DNA of 64,000 nt from Liolophura sinensis (GCF_032854445.1 NC_088300.1:184001-248000); one strand, 5' to 3'. Shown: positions 46,501 through 57,998, numbered from the stretch's first letter. Translations and numbers: made by a program. Notes: generated by a model not told the origin, from the letters alone.

Positions 46501-46531
46501 TACAACACAATTAAATTGAAAAACTTACCAT
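37516..46531 (-). CDS. Cofilin / actin-depolymerizing factor
   Basis: Encodes a 143-aa ADF/cofilin that binds and severs actin filaments in the cytoplasm. Exons on the minus strand: 46529-46531 (ATG only), 40382-40517, 39544-39673, 37516-37678 (stop TGA at 37516-37518). All junctions are GT-AG and phases close exactly (3+136+130+163 = 432 nt). The protein begins MASGVKVADECISAYQEIK; Ser3 corresponds to the LIM-kinase phosphosite. It continues WRYVIYRLSDD, SYNDFVETLHEAEQMKQCRY, VYDVEYMHND, the actin-binding long-helix region IKQKMVYTSTKDALKQKL, and the end YILEKCKDKSF. The intron immediately after the start codon (6.0 kb) is a feature known from other ADF/cofilin genes. The family is certain; which paralogue it is, if several exist, cannot be told. 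Confidence 0.95.
37679..39543 (-). other. Cofilin intron 3
   Basis: It contains an imperfect ~105-bp palindrome at 37757-37861 and a two-copy degenerate ~75-bp repeat at about 38300-38480 (modules CCATGTGG(C/T)ATCACCAATG and AACTGTGAAGCAGC). Nothing else is recognised. Confidence 0.6.
37757..37861. repeat. Imperfect foldback (palindromic) element
   Basis: The ends CAGGGGAGAGAAC and ATTCTCCCCTGG, and the inner arms GGGCACAAGTAGG and CCTACTTATGCACAAGTGCA, are roughly self-complementary around a centre near 37810. It resembles a small foldback MITE in cofilin intron 3. Target duplications are not clear. Confidence 0.5.
40130..40205 (-). mobile_element. SINE 3' tail fragment
   Basis: Reads, on the minus strand, as the end of the 60911-61180 SINE: CATACTCAAGAATGTTTCA on the + strand, preceded by TATTTATTTGATT. 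It lies in cofilin intron 2. Only the tail is present. Confidence 0.7.
41060..41290. repeat. ~57-bp G-rich tandem repeat, 4 copies in A-B-B-A order
   Basis: The unit contains GTGTCCAGGGAGGGCAGGG, AG(G/C)GAGTGGGC(A/G)TAATGG and AAATACTATTT. The outer two copies have GGCCCCCAA and the inner two have GGTCTTGCAA plus an extra GCATGGAGGG. It begins about 540 bp into cofilin intron 1, near the 3' splice site of exon 2. Confidence 0.88.
43090..43190 (+). mobile_element. Old SINE tail fragment
   Basis: TTGTCTCCACCCATTAAAATG, then CATCGTGTCTGTGAAAA and CAATTAAATAAAC resemble, in order, the last third of the SINE at 60911-61180. Strongly diverged. Confidence 0.5.
44196..44705. mobile_element. MITE-like element with ~75-bp terminal inverted repeats
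   Basis: The left arm (about 44196-44275: AAAATGAAGTATGTATCATA, GACCATTAAAACTGTCCAGG, AAAATAGTTGGACTTATTTT) and the right arm (about 44625-44705) are reverse complements at roughly 80% by eye. The right arm reads GTTTTCCTGGACAG, TTTTTAATGG, ATATATACTTCATTTTAGA. No coding sequence lies between. The interior carries three TGTGACGTA motifs at about 44499-44550. I take it to be a non-autonomous DNA transposon. The exact ends and target duplication are uncertain. Confidence 0.75.
44740..44795 (+). mobile_element. SINE 3' tail fragment
   Basis: TTTTCTTGAGTACTGCGTAA then AACACCAATCAAATAAATAA matches the last ~50 bp of the SINE at 60911-61180. It sits between two inverted-repeat elements in cofilin intron 1. 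Confidence 0.75.
44821..44955. mobile_element. MITE-like element, 13-bp perfect terminal inverted repeats
   Basis: It begins CACAAGTAGTGTAA and ends TACACTACTTGTG, perfect reverse complements over 13 bp, 135 bp end to end. It has a non-coding AT-rich interior and lies in cofilin intron 1. Confidence 0.7.
45773..45972. mobile_element. MITE-like element, ~26-bp terminal inverted repeats
   Basis: It starts TACTGTAAATCTTCAACC and TTTTCGACC. Its other end, reverse-complemented, is TACCGTAATTCTTCAACC and TTTTCAACC (3 mismatches). It is 200 bp long with no ORF. Both termini are TA, which would suit a TA target duplication as in Tc1/mariner-derived MITEs. Cofilin intron 1. Confidence 0.75.
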
Positions 46532-46700
46532 TTGGAAGGTAGTTTGGCCTTTTCACAAGGAATAAATTCCGGTGGCAAACGTTTGCAATGATTCAGCCTG
46601 GTGATCTTCTCTTGGCGCCGTCTTCAGCAGCTACAACCTCGGCCGCCCAAAGATGCTATTCTCTACCACTGGAAGCCAAAATGATGCTCATAGGAAACCG
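46532..46700 (-). promoter_or_regulatory. Cofilin 5' UTR and proximal promoter region
   Basis: Upstream of the ATG at 46531 on the minus strand lies a more GC-rich stretch with GGGCGGCCGAGG and GACGGCGCC, unlike the AT-rich surroundings. It is the likely 5' UTR and core promoter. No TATA box at a convincing position and no start site can be fixed. Confidence 0.45.
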
Positions 46701-49700
46701 TTGTTAAGATAAATAAGCGATGAAAATCTTCCAACAACACGTATTCGTGTCACGAACCCTTATTCTATGTCCAAATTTACCGGAAAAGCAGGCAATGCCA
46801 CAGAGAACAGGATAAAATCCGTGACCTATTTTGTATAGCGGCACGGCGCGATAGGATGCTGAGCAAGCCGCTCGCTCAGAGATGCCTTCTCAAGTCACAT
46901 GACTGTCACGGTGCGCCTGACCATTTTTGGTAACATCTTCTGATTTTGAGCATTCGTTAAACACGCGGTTAAGAAAGCCAGTTCAGACAATATTATAAGA
47001 GTATAAGAAGCGGATTTACCCCATCAATCATCTGTCTGTTTTATTAGGCTGAAAATCGATAGACAAAGTATGAAGTTCATTGTTTTCCAGGGATCATAAT
47101 CGTATCATCAACATACATGCAGTTCATGTACAGTGTAGGACGCTATTAAAAGCCGTACAGCCAGTTCTGTTCAAGCACGTGTTTGGGGCTTTTTATCTCC
47201 GCTATGCGGTTGTTGTTGGAACAACGTTAACGGCAATATGAGTAACCCCTGATGTAAAAATCATTTAGGGCGCCGCTGTTTTAGGCTAGTCCGAGAAGTT
47301 ATAAAGACGATGCGATATGGCTGTTCATTCGTCTTCTATTTCTCAAAGATTCTTGCTGACTCGTTAAATTTATTCTAGAAGTAGAAGATGAGGAATGTTG
47401 TAAGATGTTCCGTACTTAAGTTCGTACTGTAGGCCTACCTGACAGACATACATGCCTCAGTGTGTAATATATGATGCACATTGTGGGCTGAGTAGCACGA
47501 AATTTCCCCTAACGTGACATTATGTTAAAGGGTTCGTTCATCGATCTGCTAACACAAATGACCCGGTGCACGGGTTTGAGAGATCGGAACTTGATGCACA
47601 TTTGTCCAGGCCTGTATAAGCCTATCTGTCTAGACCAAGACTCGGATTAAGTCTCCAGAAGTCGAGTTCGACACTGCTCTACATTTTATTGCATAAAACC
47701 ACCATACTAGCCCTACAGACAATACATCGTGAAAGAGGTTAAAATTAGCTTTTTAAAAATATACATGTATATGTATACATTTTGTTGGTCTTGCTTAAGG
47801 CAGCCAATCATGTACAAATCTCTTGCACAGCACAGCTTCTCTGTGACAAGGGCTATGGCTTATTATGCTCCCTTTCTGACCACTTTACCAAGTTGCTATT
47901 TGCTTTTACTTGAGACTTATGCTCCAATACGCATAAAACTATGGTCAGCCTCTTCAATCATTACAAAATGACACAAAACTAAAAAGTAAAGTTAAAATAT
48001 TTATTATCAAATACCACCGAGGTACCACACCAGTTCACTGTCATCAACTGTTGTAACAGGGTAACTAGAAAAATGACTTGGCCCTGGGACTATTAACAGA
48101 TTCTTATCTATCTAGGACCACCAAACTGCAACAAACAGCACGCGCTCAATTAGGGTGTGCAAATAAGTGCATGGGCCTGTATATCACAGAGGTACACAGA
48201 GCACTGGTTTGAAGGCACAAATACTGCACTTGACATAAAATTCCGCCAAAAAAAAACTGTACCTTTACAGTCAAATAAAGGTCATGAATATTACTTTCAC
48301 TACTGAAACATTGTCCCATTAAGATAGCCTACCTTAACAACAAACCTCAAAATACATTTATAAGATGAACAGAGAGCTTTGAATTCCTGTGAAATGTGAC
48401 CTAGTCATGGAGGAAATTTTACGTCAAATACAGTGGCCAAAATGTTCTGAATTTATGGTGGACACTTGGACACTGAGTCCAATGGTTGAAATGTGCGAGT
48501 AACACAGTATTCCCTCTATATACAATCACAAGAAGTAAGTGAATAAGCCCAGAAGTTTTTCCCCTGACCTGTCCTTGTAGGCTATCAAGCGCATTCAGTT
48601 GTTACCTACAAAGTTCAAACTACAAACAACCCGGTGCTGCCATTGTTAACAGCATGGATTCTGGAGTCCAGCTGTACAGAGAGGAGTCCAGTTAAGAAAA
48701 ATATATCCACAAAATGGTCTGATCCCATTCTTGCACATTTCCATACATCTATGTGTCCTACACCAGCTTCACACGGTTACCTGGAGAGTCAAACAAACCC
48801 AAATGGTCTGTTGGTGACCTACTCCATGCACAAGTTACTTACTAGTGTAACACTTGATACCATAACTCCCCATCCGAATATAATACAAATGTCTTAAAAA
48901 TACATACACATTCTACCATAATTACGTGATTGATACATCTGAAAAATTTGTGGTAGTCTGGCATGTAAACATGAGTCTACATACAGACAACAAATCCATT
49001 CCAATAAAAAAAAAGAGCCCCTTACTTTCTCATATCAAAGTGTAGAACAAATGTAATATAAGTTTCCATCTCTGGTTTTGTTTAATTTAAGACTGGGTTA
49101 AGAAGGAGCTGAATTGTAGTAGACCGTCTGTCTGACATTGTGTAAACTGGCTACACAAGCCATCATTACTACTCACTTCTTACCATGGATATCACACAGA
49201 CAAGTACACAAACCTTGTCCTCATACCTTTTAGGGTGAACAGCAAAACAATAGTCTTATAACAATTCGAAAATTTTATACACAAAAATACAAAGCTTCAT
49301 TTCAACTTTTATACACAAATTATGACAATTATATTAATGCACTGATTAAAGCCGAGATCAGTACTGATAACCAGCAAGATAAAGTTGCGGTCTTCTAATC
49401 TGTGCTAGTACAGCAATATACACAACACTATTATACCCATTAACTGATACTAAATAAGATTTCACACACCAGAGTTCATGAAATTAAATTCTATTGTCAA
49501 AGATTTTTTTTTCTGTCTAGCCCGTCAAAGAGAAAAACTTAAATCTCCAGAAAGATTTTAAAAATTGCTGCAGGACAAAGTGTGTTAATGCCAGGTGAGC
49601 AAGAAGGGCTGATGGGATATGGTGATCGGAAGAGCATGACTAACAGTAGGTGTGCATTATGTGGCTTCTTAAACAGTGGATCCATTGAAACTGATTCATA

Positions 49701-51908
49701 TGTAAAGTTACACCCATTCTTCATACAGTGATGCCCATTCTTAAGACAGTCCTTAATTCTTTGAGCTAATTATTTTCTTTATTCCAGTAGTTTTGGTTTT
49801 CCTTCAATTTCCTTTCTTGTTAATGTGGTTTTGTCTTGTTTTTCTTCTTTTTTTTCCCCATCATTTATATTGATATATATATATATATATTTTTTTTTTT
49901 TAATGTGCACATTTGGGCCCTTTTTGTTGTTACTTCTTTACCTTCAAAACGGCAACCAGATTGAAGTACAAAGAAAGCCAGCACAATCAGCCCACTGGCA
50001 GATGGCTAACTTGTCCAGGATTCCTCTACTAAATTTGCCATCCACAATTTCTTGGCATTTAAATATGGATACACACCATAATCTAACAGCTTTGTAACTT
50101 TTGACTGGGGGCAACAATGTCAACATTTTGTAAAAAAAAATCTCTTCTATACAATCTCATGACACAATCTTGAGGTATTTGTACATATACCTCTATTACC
50201 CAGTGCTTGTACAAGACTTCCAATGTGTACAAAATTCATACCCCAGTCACTTCACATGCAGTAAATACCCAGGAAATCAGCAGTAAAGTGGATGCATTTG
50301 AAGACTCTCAGAAGAAAACCTGAATAATCATGATAAGCTGAACTAGACAAATGAACAAAATCACAATACTCTTTTACTGTCTACTCTGTCCTTTAGAAGC
50401 CTATCTAATGTGTCTATAGCAAAGTACGAAGTGGTGTTATGAAAGTTGTTATGTCAATGAACTATCAAAACATACAGCATTTCCTGCATCTTAGCAAACT
50501 GTGTGATCAGATCTGTGTGAAGTTTAACGTAAGTGTGATGTACTGATACATTCAAAATCAGCTGAGAATAAGGACATGGTATTTTTAATTATCATAACTG
50601 ATATGAGTGCAGGCGGTATGAGCTAGGAATTCAATAGAACATTCTATTCAATGTAGAATCCTGGTCATGATTTTTTCTTTCCCCTTCTTTTTGGCTAAAA
50701 TATTTAATTACAACTGTAGTTAACAATCCAGTACTTCTCCTACTTGTATTGGTTTAAAATAAACTTTCATGATGGTTTGTTTTGATATTTCATCAATCAT
50801 TTCCACGCATGAATTTGGGTCTGAAGGTGGTCAGACAGCAAGTTAATACTATGTTTATAGTTTATTTGAGGTTTTAAGGCCGCACGGTTGGCTACACTTC
50901 TGACTTGTATTTCTAGGCCAAATTGCATTCTGGCAAATAATCCTATATTTATAGCTGAAGTTGACTACTGATAGAGCAAAATAATCCTACGTTGATGGTG
51001 AGTGTTGCAACTGAGTGCTGCAAGTATGAATATATGCTTTTGATCAAACTTTACACAAACGTTGGAAATAATTCTACATTTCTAGGTTTGGCAGAGTGTT
51101 AAGTGGCAAATAATCCTTCATGTATCTGTACAGCTGGTGGTAACTGACAAAGAATCATAATAAAATGTATGTGCTAAGAGTTTGAAAAAATATGCACAAT
51201 ACAAAACAGGTGTACAATTTGAAACCAAAATTGGTTTCTGTGTGTTCCATGGATAAGACCCTCAATTGTTCCACATAAAGCAACATTGCGGTATAGATGT
51301 GGACACCATCGTCAATGCTTTGGAGTTCGTATCTGCACCATAATATTGCTTCCATAAAATAACTGAAGATTTATATCCTATCTGTCCTCAATCTTTAACT
51401 GCCACACTATAATCAATAAGTCAACATGTGACAAACCAAAATCTAGAAAAGTGGAATTCCTCATCACTTTTTATGGCTTATGCCCAGTTAAGACATATAT
51501 ATCAAGTCTTCTAAAATTATGATAATCTTCTAGCAGAAACTGTAGTTGTTGAGGTTTTCACCAATAAAAGACTTCTAAACTATATGTATTTTTCAAAACC
51601 CAAGCTGGCAGAATGTAGGCCTTACAGTAAGGACTTCACAGTTAACTCCCCTTACTGCTTGGCTCAACATCATGCAGTCACAAAGGAACATGAATGAATG
51701 TCACAGCCAAGGTACAAGACACAAGGCTCCAATATCTTTACAGATGTTGCATCTATTTCAAAACTATCCAGAAAGGAAACAGAGCTAGAACTACATTTGA
51801 TCACTTTAAAGGACAGCAACATTTGCACTTCTGCATCGAAACACTATTGCTAATTCCAAAGAAAATTAAACATGTGGAAGCAGTTAAACCATCTGATGCT
51901 GCTTTCTT
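46701..51908. other. Intergenic; part probably NAA30 3' UTR
   Basis: No gene recognised in 5.2 kb. On the minus strand NAA30's 3' UTR begins at 51908. A reverse-strand AATAAA near 48000 is one possible end, which would give an almost 4-kb UTR. The section 46.7-47.7 kb upstream of cofilin has scattered CpG and an E-box-like TCACATGAC near 46895. A (TA)n followed by a T-run lies at 49873-49900. Confidence 0.5.
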
Positions 51909-54900
51909 TCACCGCAGCCACAGTTTTAACCTCAGGGCATCAACACCATTCAGGTAGTATCGAAAAAGTCGCTTATCACGGACGAAGCCTAGATTCTCAT
52001 AGAGGCGCAAAGCTGCTTTATTTGTTATCTCAGTCTCCAGAACCACCTGCAAAAACAAAATCAGAAATCTTTAAGTTGAAAAAGACATCGGGGTTGCACC
52101 GAATTACCTCCCTTGAGGTCACTCTCCTTTTAAAAAGGTGTATTTTTAGGAGTAAGCTGTGGTCAGGTGGGACCTCAGAAAATAGTTTCGATGTGAAAGT
52201 GACAGAAGTTAGTTAAAGAACTAGCCTTAAGACAGATTTTAATTGTGTAAAAGTTATTAGGAAATCTCAGGATAATCTTTATCTATTTTTCAAAATCTAT
52301 ATGGAGGTAATTTAAAAACTCTGACCTTAAATGCAATAGACAGCGAACTTCTTCAAAAAGATATGTTTTACCTAAGCCATAAAACAGACTTTAAGATTTC
52401 TTGCCACTTCTGCAGTTCTCAAAGGTCTATGTTATCTCAAAAATATTTGTCACTGTCGTATCATAACTATACAGTGCATGCTTCAATAGGCAAGGTTCCT
52501 CTTCTGGTAGTTTCACGCCTCAAACACTAATATCACAGTCGCTGTCATGTAACAAGGAGCTTATTCAGATCAGGCCTATTTTTATAATGTGAGCATTATT
52601 TTTTTTTTTTTTCTGTTTTTTGAACAATATAAAGCATTCTCACAAAGGATTTTTTCCCACTGAGCAGTCCACGCAAAAATAAATGAGGAACTGGGACCTT
52701 GTTTTTCACTTTGCCTAATTTGTAAATGAAACATGATCACCTGGGCAAATGAGAAACTGACCCTACTTTGTCTACTGTAATCCATGGGTCTGAACCTTCT
52801 CAGCCACGGTCATATACTGGCATAATTGAAATAGTGTTGTACACATGAAATAAATAAATAAATAAATAAAGGATCCTACTGACAATATCGAAGAAAATGA
52901 CCTTGCCAACTATGATGTTGATGAAAACATTGACACGGACATTTTTCAATAACACTTAAAATGCAGACCACACCAGAACCCGTGGGTGGTGTTTCTTGGT
53001 ATATACGGACTGGTGATTTTCAGAGAATTTAAACTAAACAATGCAACCAATAAATGTGTGAACACTCACTAAAAACTTTGCAGTAAAACTGGCACAGGTA
53101 AAATTCATGTGACCTCCTGCAAAATCACAACTGTTCTAGTGCACAGAAAGTAATGAAATTGCTTTAAAATGGGTACCTAAGGCCTCCAGAAATATCATGC
53201 TGGGTAATCCCCAGGTTATAGGTAATAACCAGGGCTAGAGATCCTGTAGGAGGTACGTGGCCTGTTCAAAGGATGCTCGCTGACGAATACATTATCAGTC
53301 GAAGATCCTCAGTGATTATGGTAAATCATCTTGTCTTAAACGTTAAAACGACACTTCTTATCTTACAGCCATCCTCAAAACATGATCAACAGCACTGCTC
53401 AGTTTGAAAAACACGATTTGCAAATGCAGGCTCCTAAATTTGAAAATTACATTTTCTTACTGGCTTCAGTTACCTAATTGCCTAATTCAGAGCTTTTCAT
53501 TAATCAGTCAGAAATGTGTGCTTAGGTTTATTTGGTAGGTAGGATGATATCCTACTGGAAAAATGTATGTTTCATAACCAAAAATAATACTTTTTAATCC
53601 CTAAAAATGCACTTTTTTGTGTGATCTTTTAGGTCAAATTCAGTATACACAAGATTCCTGAAATGTATGTGTCTGTTAGAGTCCTTACCTCATCACAGTC
53701 ATCAGCAATCATAGCTTTTATAGCTTTCAACACCAGGTGTGAACCTGTAAAAATGAAGTAACCATAGTTAATACAATATTCATGGTGATATGTATTTGGC
53801 TTGTGTACATTTCAGCCATCCTCTTTCAGTGTATGATACACAGATGCTGCAGACCAAAGCATGATTTACTTCCGTGTAACCGAAGGGTCACTTCACACGG
53901 TGTTGTGTGTATATCATTTACGGACCAACACGGAGGTAAAATTAGTTGATTAACAAGCTGTGTAACATTCAACGAGGGTATCACCGATCATGTCAGAAAG
54001 ACGCATACCACCTCAGTCCAAACTGAATTCATCTCCCCTACTAGCCCTTAGGCCTACTTTGACACACTGTTCAAAGTATACCAAAAAAATACACTTTTAG
54101 TTGTTCATTTTAGCTATTAGTCAGCAGTTTCTAAATAACAAATATCAGAATCAGTGGAAAATTCCTTAGGGATGCAGAAGGTTTATGGGAATGAGAAGAA
54201 GGCATCTCACCGGACAACACTTAAAAAGAACTAAATCTCATGATAAAATAGATTAAATCATATGATATAATTTTATGATACAAATTTTTTTCATGAATTT
54301 CTTACAAATCAAGGATTTAAATTTTGTTCTGCCTTTCTCACATACAAGGGACATTTTTTTTTCTTTTCTTTTATAAATACAGTAAAATTATTCAAACGCC
54401 ATGTTCAAGCCACGGAGCTTTCTCTGACGTCTGTGATAACTAGGTCTGCACTGCTCTCATCTTAGAAGCCACCACTACAAACCTGAAGCATAAAATCCAG
54501 TGACAGTCAATGCCTAGACCAGCCTCTGTGGTGCTTAAATTTATTTCCATTTGTTTCAGAATTGGGCATGAATCTACATGCACAACAATTCTACTGAAAT
54601 TTTGAAAACATTTAATAATGGTCCAAATCACTTCAGGAGGCTACAGTCTGAACCAGGAATACCAAGGCCGGGTATCTGCAGGCTATTTACACAGGTGCTG
54701 GAGTTCCTTGTGAAAGATATAGTGGGCCACTAGGCCTACTGTATCAACAGTTCAAGCAGTGGAAGAAATATTCTGCCATAGGCTACTGCTTAGGCTATTA
54801 TACAGAAAATACCTTTGACGTTAGAGAGCTAGAGTAAATGTGACGTCACCTTTCTCTCAATAAAGGAGATGTGCTGAAGCTGCGTCAAGACAAAGTTTCA

Positions 54901-56816
54901 CTAAACTTTTATTGGGTTGAAAAAAGACAAACAAGAGTTCACAATAAAAACTGTGAGACAATGCAAACATTATATGAAGTGCAAAATCTGAACACAAATC
55001 TGAACAACAAAAACGTGAATGTTCCTGTCCTGCTACAGAGGCTGCTCAAGAACAGTTTACCTATTTTTTTCCTCCTGTATTCTGAATCAATTGCCAGCAT
55101 TGCTATATATCCACGTCGCACCATTTTCTTATGCATATCCAATTTGCACACAATAGCCCCAACACACTGACCAGAAGACATTGCCTGAAATGACATGAAT
55201 AAGAGTAAACATTTGTACATGATGCAGTGAAAGAAGTCATATAACACCATGCCATTATGCTACTCGTTAGGGTTGATGTATTGGTAAGTCATTAATTCAG
55301 TGTCAGTGGACGACTATTTACTCATAATTATTATTCTTTGCATCATGAACCAGCCAGATATGCACTTCCACTTATTTTTTATTTTTCTTAAATCTTGACA
55401 AATTTTACGACAGAGGTTTAAATTAACCATATGATGTCACTGGCAAATTGGACCAGTATACTTCTACCTACTGGATCCCCTTGATATCAGCTGGTCCATT
55501 AAATGAAGGAAAATATTATCAAACTTCTCTTGGCTCTGCCCAGTGTCCTCCCACCATAATGCTAGTCGCCATCGTATAAGTGAAATATTCTTGAGTGCGG
55601 CATAAAACACCATTCAAATAAATCGAATTGTCCTATGGTTTATTCTCATCCGAGTGTACAGCATCTACATTCACAAAAGCAATTGTTTTACACGTAGGTA
55701 CAGCCTCTGGTAACAGAATTAAATGTTGCTAACTAACAGGCCAGTCTGACCAGTGTTTGTTTAACAATAACTCTGCTGGACATCCAACTGGCTTCAACCA
55801 CCAGATGAAGTGTTAACATCAGGCCGTACTGCCAAATAATGAAAAATTGGCATCAGCATATGCCTACTGTAAATGTTAAGTTACTCATGTGGCTTCAAAT
55901 CAAGACGGGAGAAGCACCCACAGAACTTCAGCACCTCCATGTATGCTTCCATGTAAATGTCAAAATACTTCACATTCTTTGACAGGAGATCATTTCACAC
56001 ACATATATCACAAAATTACCAGAACTAAATAATATCATGCTTCATTTAGTACGATCTATATGTACGTCACGTTTTCAACCACATTGCAATTTTAATGTTT
56101 GAAGCAGCCTGGAGTTCAGATTTCTTGAAGATTATGGTTAAAGATTTTTCACTTACCAAGAAGCACAATTTAGGCCAATTGTGAATAAAATACCTATACG
56201 TATAAATAGAATAAGGCTCAGATAAGTCTTTGGTAATGAGTCTCATTATATCTGGCATTTGAAGTTCTGATTCATAGACCACATATTCGATGCCTTCCTG
56301 TATGTCACTATGAGTCTGGGTTTCGGACACAGACAAATCACTACCCACAGAGGAATCTCTGGCTATTTCTTGTTCGGTTTCTTCTGCAGACTCTGGTTTT
56401 AAATTCTCAGAAAGAGATAATTTCTCCAAATGCATTGATGTCACACAAGGACATGTGACTATTGTGCATCTATCTCGCAGCACTACATGTGGACTGCTTT
56501 CCTTTTCCTTTACACTCGGTTCTGTCACCACACTCGTCATCCCATGGCTGACTAAACCGTTCTCTCCAAGTTTGTGCTTCAAACAACCATTTGGGACGAC
56601 CTTGTCTTTTCTGATCTGTATGGAGGGTGTTAGAGGTGTGGATTCAGCTGTAACATGTGTCAGACCGCTATTATTATGACAAGAATGTGCATTACTATCG
56701 CCTTCGGAGCCAGCAGAGAAAACCACTTTCACATTCCTTCCATCTGCAACTTTTGCCATTTCCAATTCCGCTGGAGATTCACAGTGATAAATCACACCAG
56801 TGTCGATTTCAGCCAT
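51909..56816 (-). CDS. NAA30: N-alpha-acetyltransferase 30, NatC catalytic subunit
   Basis: Transfers acetyl from acetyl-CoA to N-terminal Met of nascent proteins with Met-Leu/Ile/Phe-type starts, as the catalytic subunit of NatC on ribosomes. Exons on the minus strand: 56157-56816, 55061-55184, 53689-53744, 51909-52046; 978 nt, 325 aa, phases 0, 1 and 0, all GT-AG. Residues 1-174 are a variable acidic, Ser/Thr-rich N-terminus. Residues 175-325 are the GNAT domain: [110 protein letters not shown]. The start is supported by an in-frame TAG five codons upstream. The acetyl-CoA loop reads R-R-K-K-I-G, with Lys where vertebrates have the first Gly of RxxGxG. Confidence 0.97.
52047..53688 (-). other. 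NAA30 intron 3
   Basis: 1.6 kb with an (AAAT)n run at 52848-52870, possibly the tail of a very decayed SINE (GGTCATATACTGGC and GAAATAG upstream). Nothing else recognised. Confidence 0.55.
53745..55060 (-). other. NAA30 intron 2
   Basis: 1.3 kb, AT-rich, no repeats or genes recognised. Confidence 0.55.
55185..56156 (-). other. NAA30 intron 1
   Basis: 1.0 kb containing a plus-oriented SINE tail at about 55530-55625 and nothing else recognised. Confidence 0.6.
55530..55625 (+). mobile_element. SINE 3' part
   Basis: TTGGCTCTGCCCAG, CCTCCCACCATAATGCTAG, CGTATAAGTGAAATATTC, TTGAGTGCGGCATAAAACACC and ATTCAAATAAAT match in order the 3' half of the SINE at 60911-61180. NAA30 intron 1. Confidence 0.85.
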
Positions 56817-56819
56817 TTT

Positions 56820-57340
56820 AAAGTAATTGAACTAAAATAATTCTGTGCCAACGGTGCCTCATCGTGTTCTGGCTAAATGTTACTGAGATTAAACTCAAAT
56901 GACAACAATATTTCCCAAAGGCTAGCAGTCATCACGGCATCATCTGCTTCTCCGCCATTTTGCCTTTTCACAAACACAAGCGGAAGGAGACAACAGTGAG
57001 TACTACACGCTTTGAGAGAATCACAAATCGTTGAAATCTCAGTTATTTGACAGCTACATTTTTGTGACGCTTAACAGTTTGAAAAGTATGAAGATATTTC
57101 TAGAGGAAATGTAAATACTTGGTGAAGGGTAAAGGAACTACTTTATACAGTACAACTTCATAACTTCCGGGACATGTGGTACATCTGTTGTTAGGTCACT
57201 TCCGGTGCACCGAGCGCAATGCTAGGCATGGACTCGCTTTAGATTGTGTAAGTGTGACTCTTTGGAGGAGGAATGTGCAGAGACGAACTCAATTTTTGAG
57301 GACACTAATGTTTGTAAAAAAACAAATTTTAGATTATTGG
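56820..57340. promoter_or_regulatory. Head-to-head promoter region, NAA30 / COA6
   Basis: NAA30's ATG (56816, minus) and COA6's probable 5' UTR exon lie about 0.4 kb apart in opposite directions. Two ACTTCCGG ETS/GABP-type motifs sit at 57163-57170 and 57198-57205. CCGCCATTTTG at 56952-56962 reads on the minus strand as the YY1-type AAATGGCGG often found just inside start sites. CGGAAGG lies at 56981. Together they suggest a TATA-less bidirectional promoter. ETS sites are common at promoters of nuclear genes for respiratory-chain proteins, which suits COA6. Confidence 0.6.
56932..56958 (-). CDS. Possible upstream ORF in the NAA30 leader
   Basis: ATG overlapping the YY1-like motif opens a 9-codon ORF, MAEKQMMP-stop, 116 bases upstream of the NAA30 start. 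It matters only if transcription begins upstream of 56958, which the sequence does not settle. Confidence 0.3.
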   Translation of the reverse strand: MAEKQMMP

Positions 57341-57980
57341 TAAGTGTCAAAACCGAAATACCTCTCTAAAATTGTTGTCATTGGTGTAATTATTCCCATG
57401 GAGATCACGAAATTTGTCGAGCAGAACATCCAGAAGTCTACCTTACCTAACCATGGATGACTACACGTAGCTCTTTATATTTGTTGTGGCGCTCACCCTC
57501 AGTAGGAAGCATCGTCAAATTTCAGAAAACAGTCGATTACTAACCATCCCAATTGGGGGGCCTCCCGTGGCTTAGTTGGTTAGCGTGCTAGCAGCATAAT
57601 GACCCAGGAGCCCCTTACCAATGCAGTCCCTGTGAGTTCAAGTCCAGCTCATGCTGGGTTCCTCTCCGGCCTCTCCGGTATTTTTTAAATTTTTTTGGGG
57701 GGGGGGAGTGGGGGGGGGGGAGAAATTTATGATTAAAAATGCCCTTACTTATGTGCCACAACACACAACAGCTGTTGAACAAGCAGATAAAAGTTGGGGT
57801 AGACACTGATGGGAAGTAAATGAAGCGTATAAAGGCAAGGATCAAAATAATGTGTTTTAATGTTTTTAGGTCATACAGAACCATTGAAGTAAAATTTGCT
57901 CATCCAATCAGCTTAAAAAAGAATGGTTTTGTGTTGGGATTTCTGTCCCAGAAATTGTCAGTATTTATGTTTCATTTCAG
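57340..57980 (+). other. Probable COA6 5' UTR intron
   Basis: A donor ATTATTG|GTAAGTG at 57340 (another possible at 57248, GTAAGTG) and the acceptor TTTCATTTCAG at 57971-57980 suggest a non-coding first exon and a 640-bp intron. The intron contains a SINE head (57557-57690) and a G-rich tract (57697-57720). Confidence 0.55.
57557..57720 (+). mobile_element. Truncated SINE head with tRNA-like promoter, ending in a G-run
   Basis: GTGGCTTAGTTGGTTAGCG (A-box like) and GTGAGTTCAAGTCCAGC (B-box like) match the head of the SINE at 60911-61180. The body is cut off after CCTCTCCGG, duplicated once, then followed by T-rich sequence and two G runs (57697-57706 and 57710-57720). Confidence 0.85.
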
Positions 57981-57998
57981 AAGGATTGACTCATAGCC

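Larger units (their letters stand above)
40518..46528 (-). other. Cofilin intron 1 (6 kb)
   Basis: Separates the ATG-only exon from the body of the gene. It holds a G-rich ~57-bp repeat (41060-41290), SINE tail pieces (43090-43190, 44740-44795) and three inverted-repeat elements (44196-44705, 44821-44955, 45773-45972). The rest (41300-43090, 43190-44195, 45000-45770, 45975-46528) shows no gene or element that I can recognise. Confidence 0.75.

Noticed and set aside
48634-48897. 87-codon ORF
   Set aside because: No recognisable protein features; within probable NAA30 3' UTR/intergenic sequence.
57557-57690. Possible tRNA gene
   Set aside because: It has A- and B-box-like blocks, but no cloverleaf with paired acceptor stem, and it matches the SINE head.
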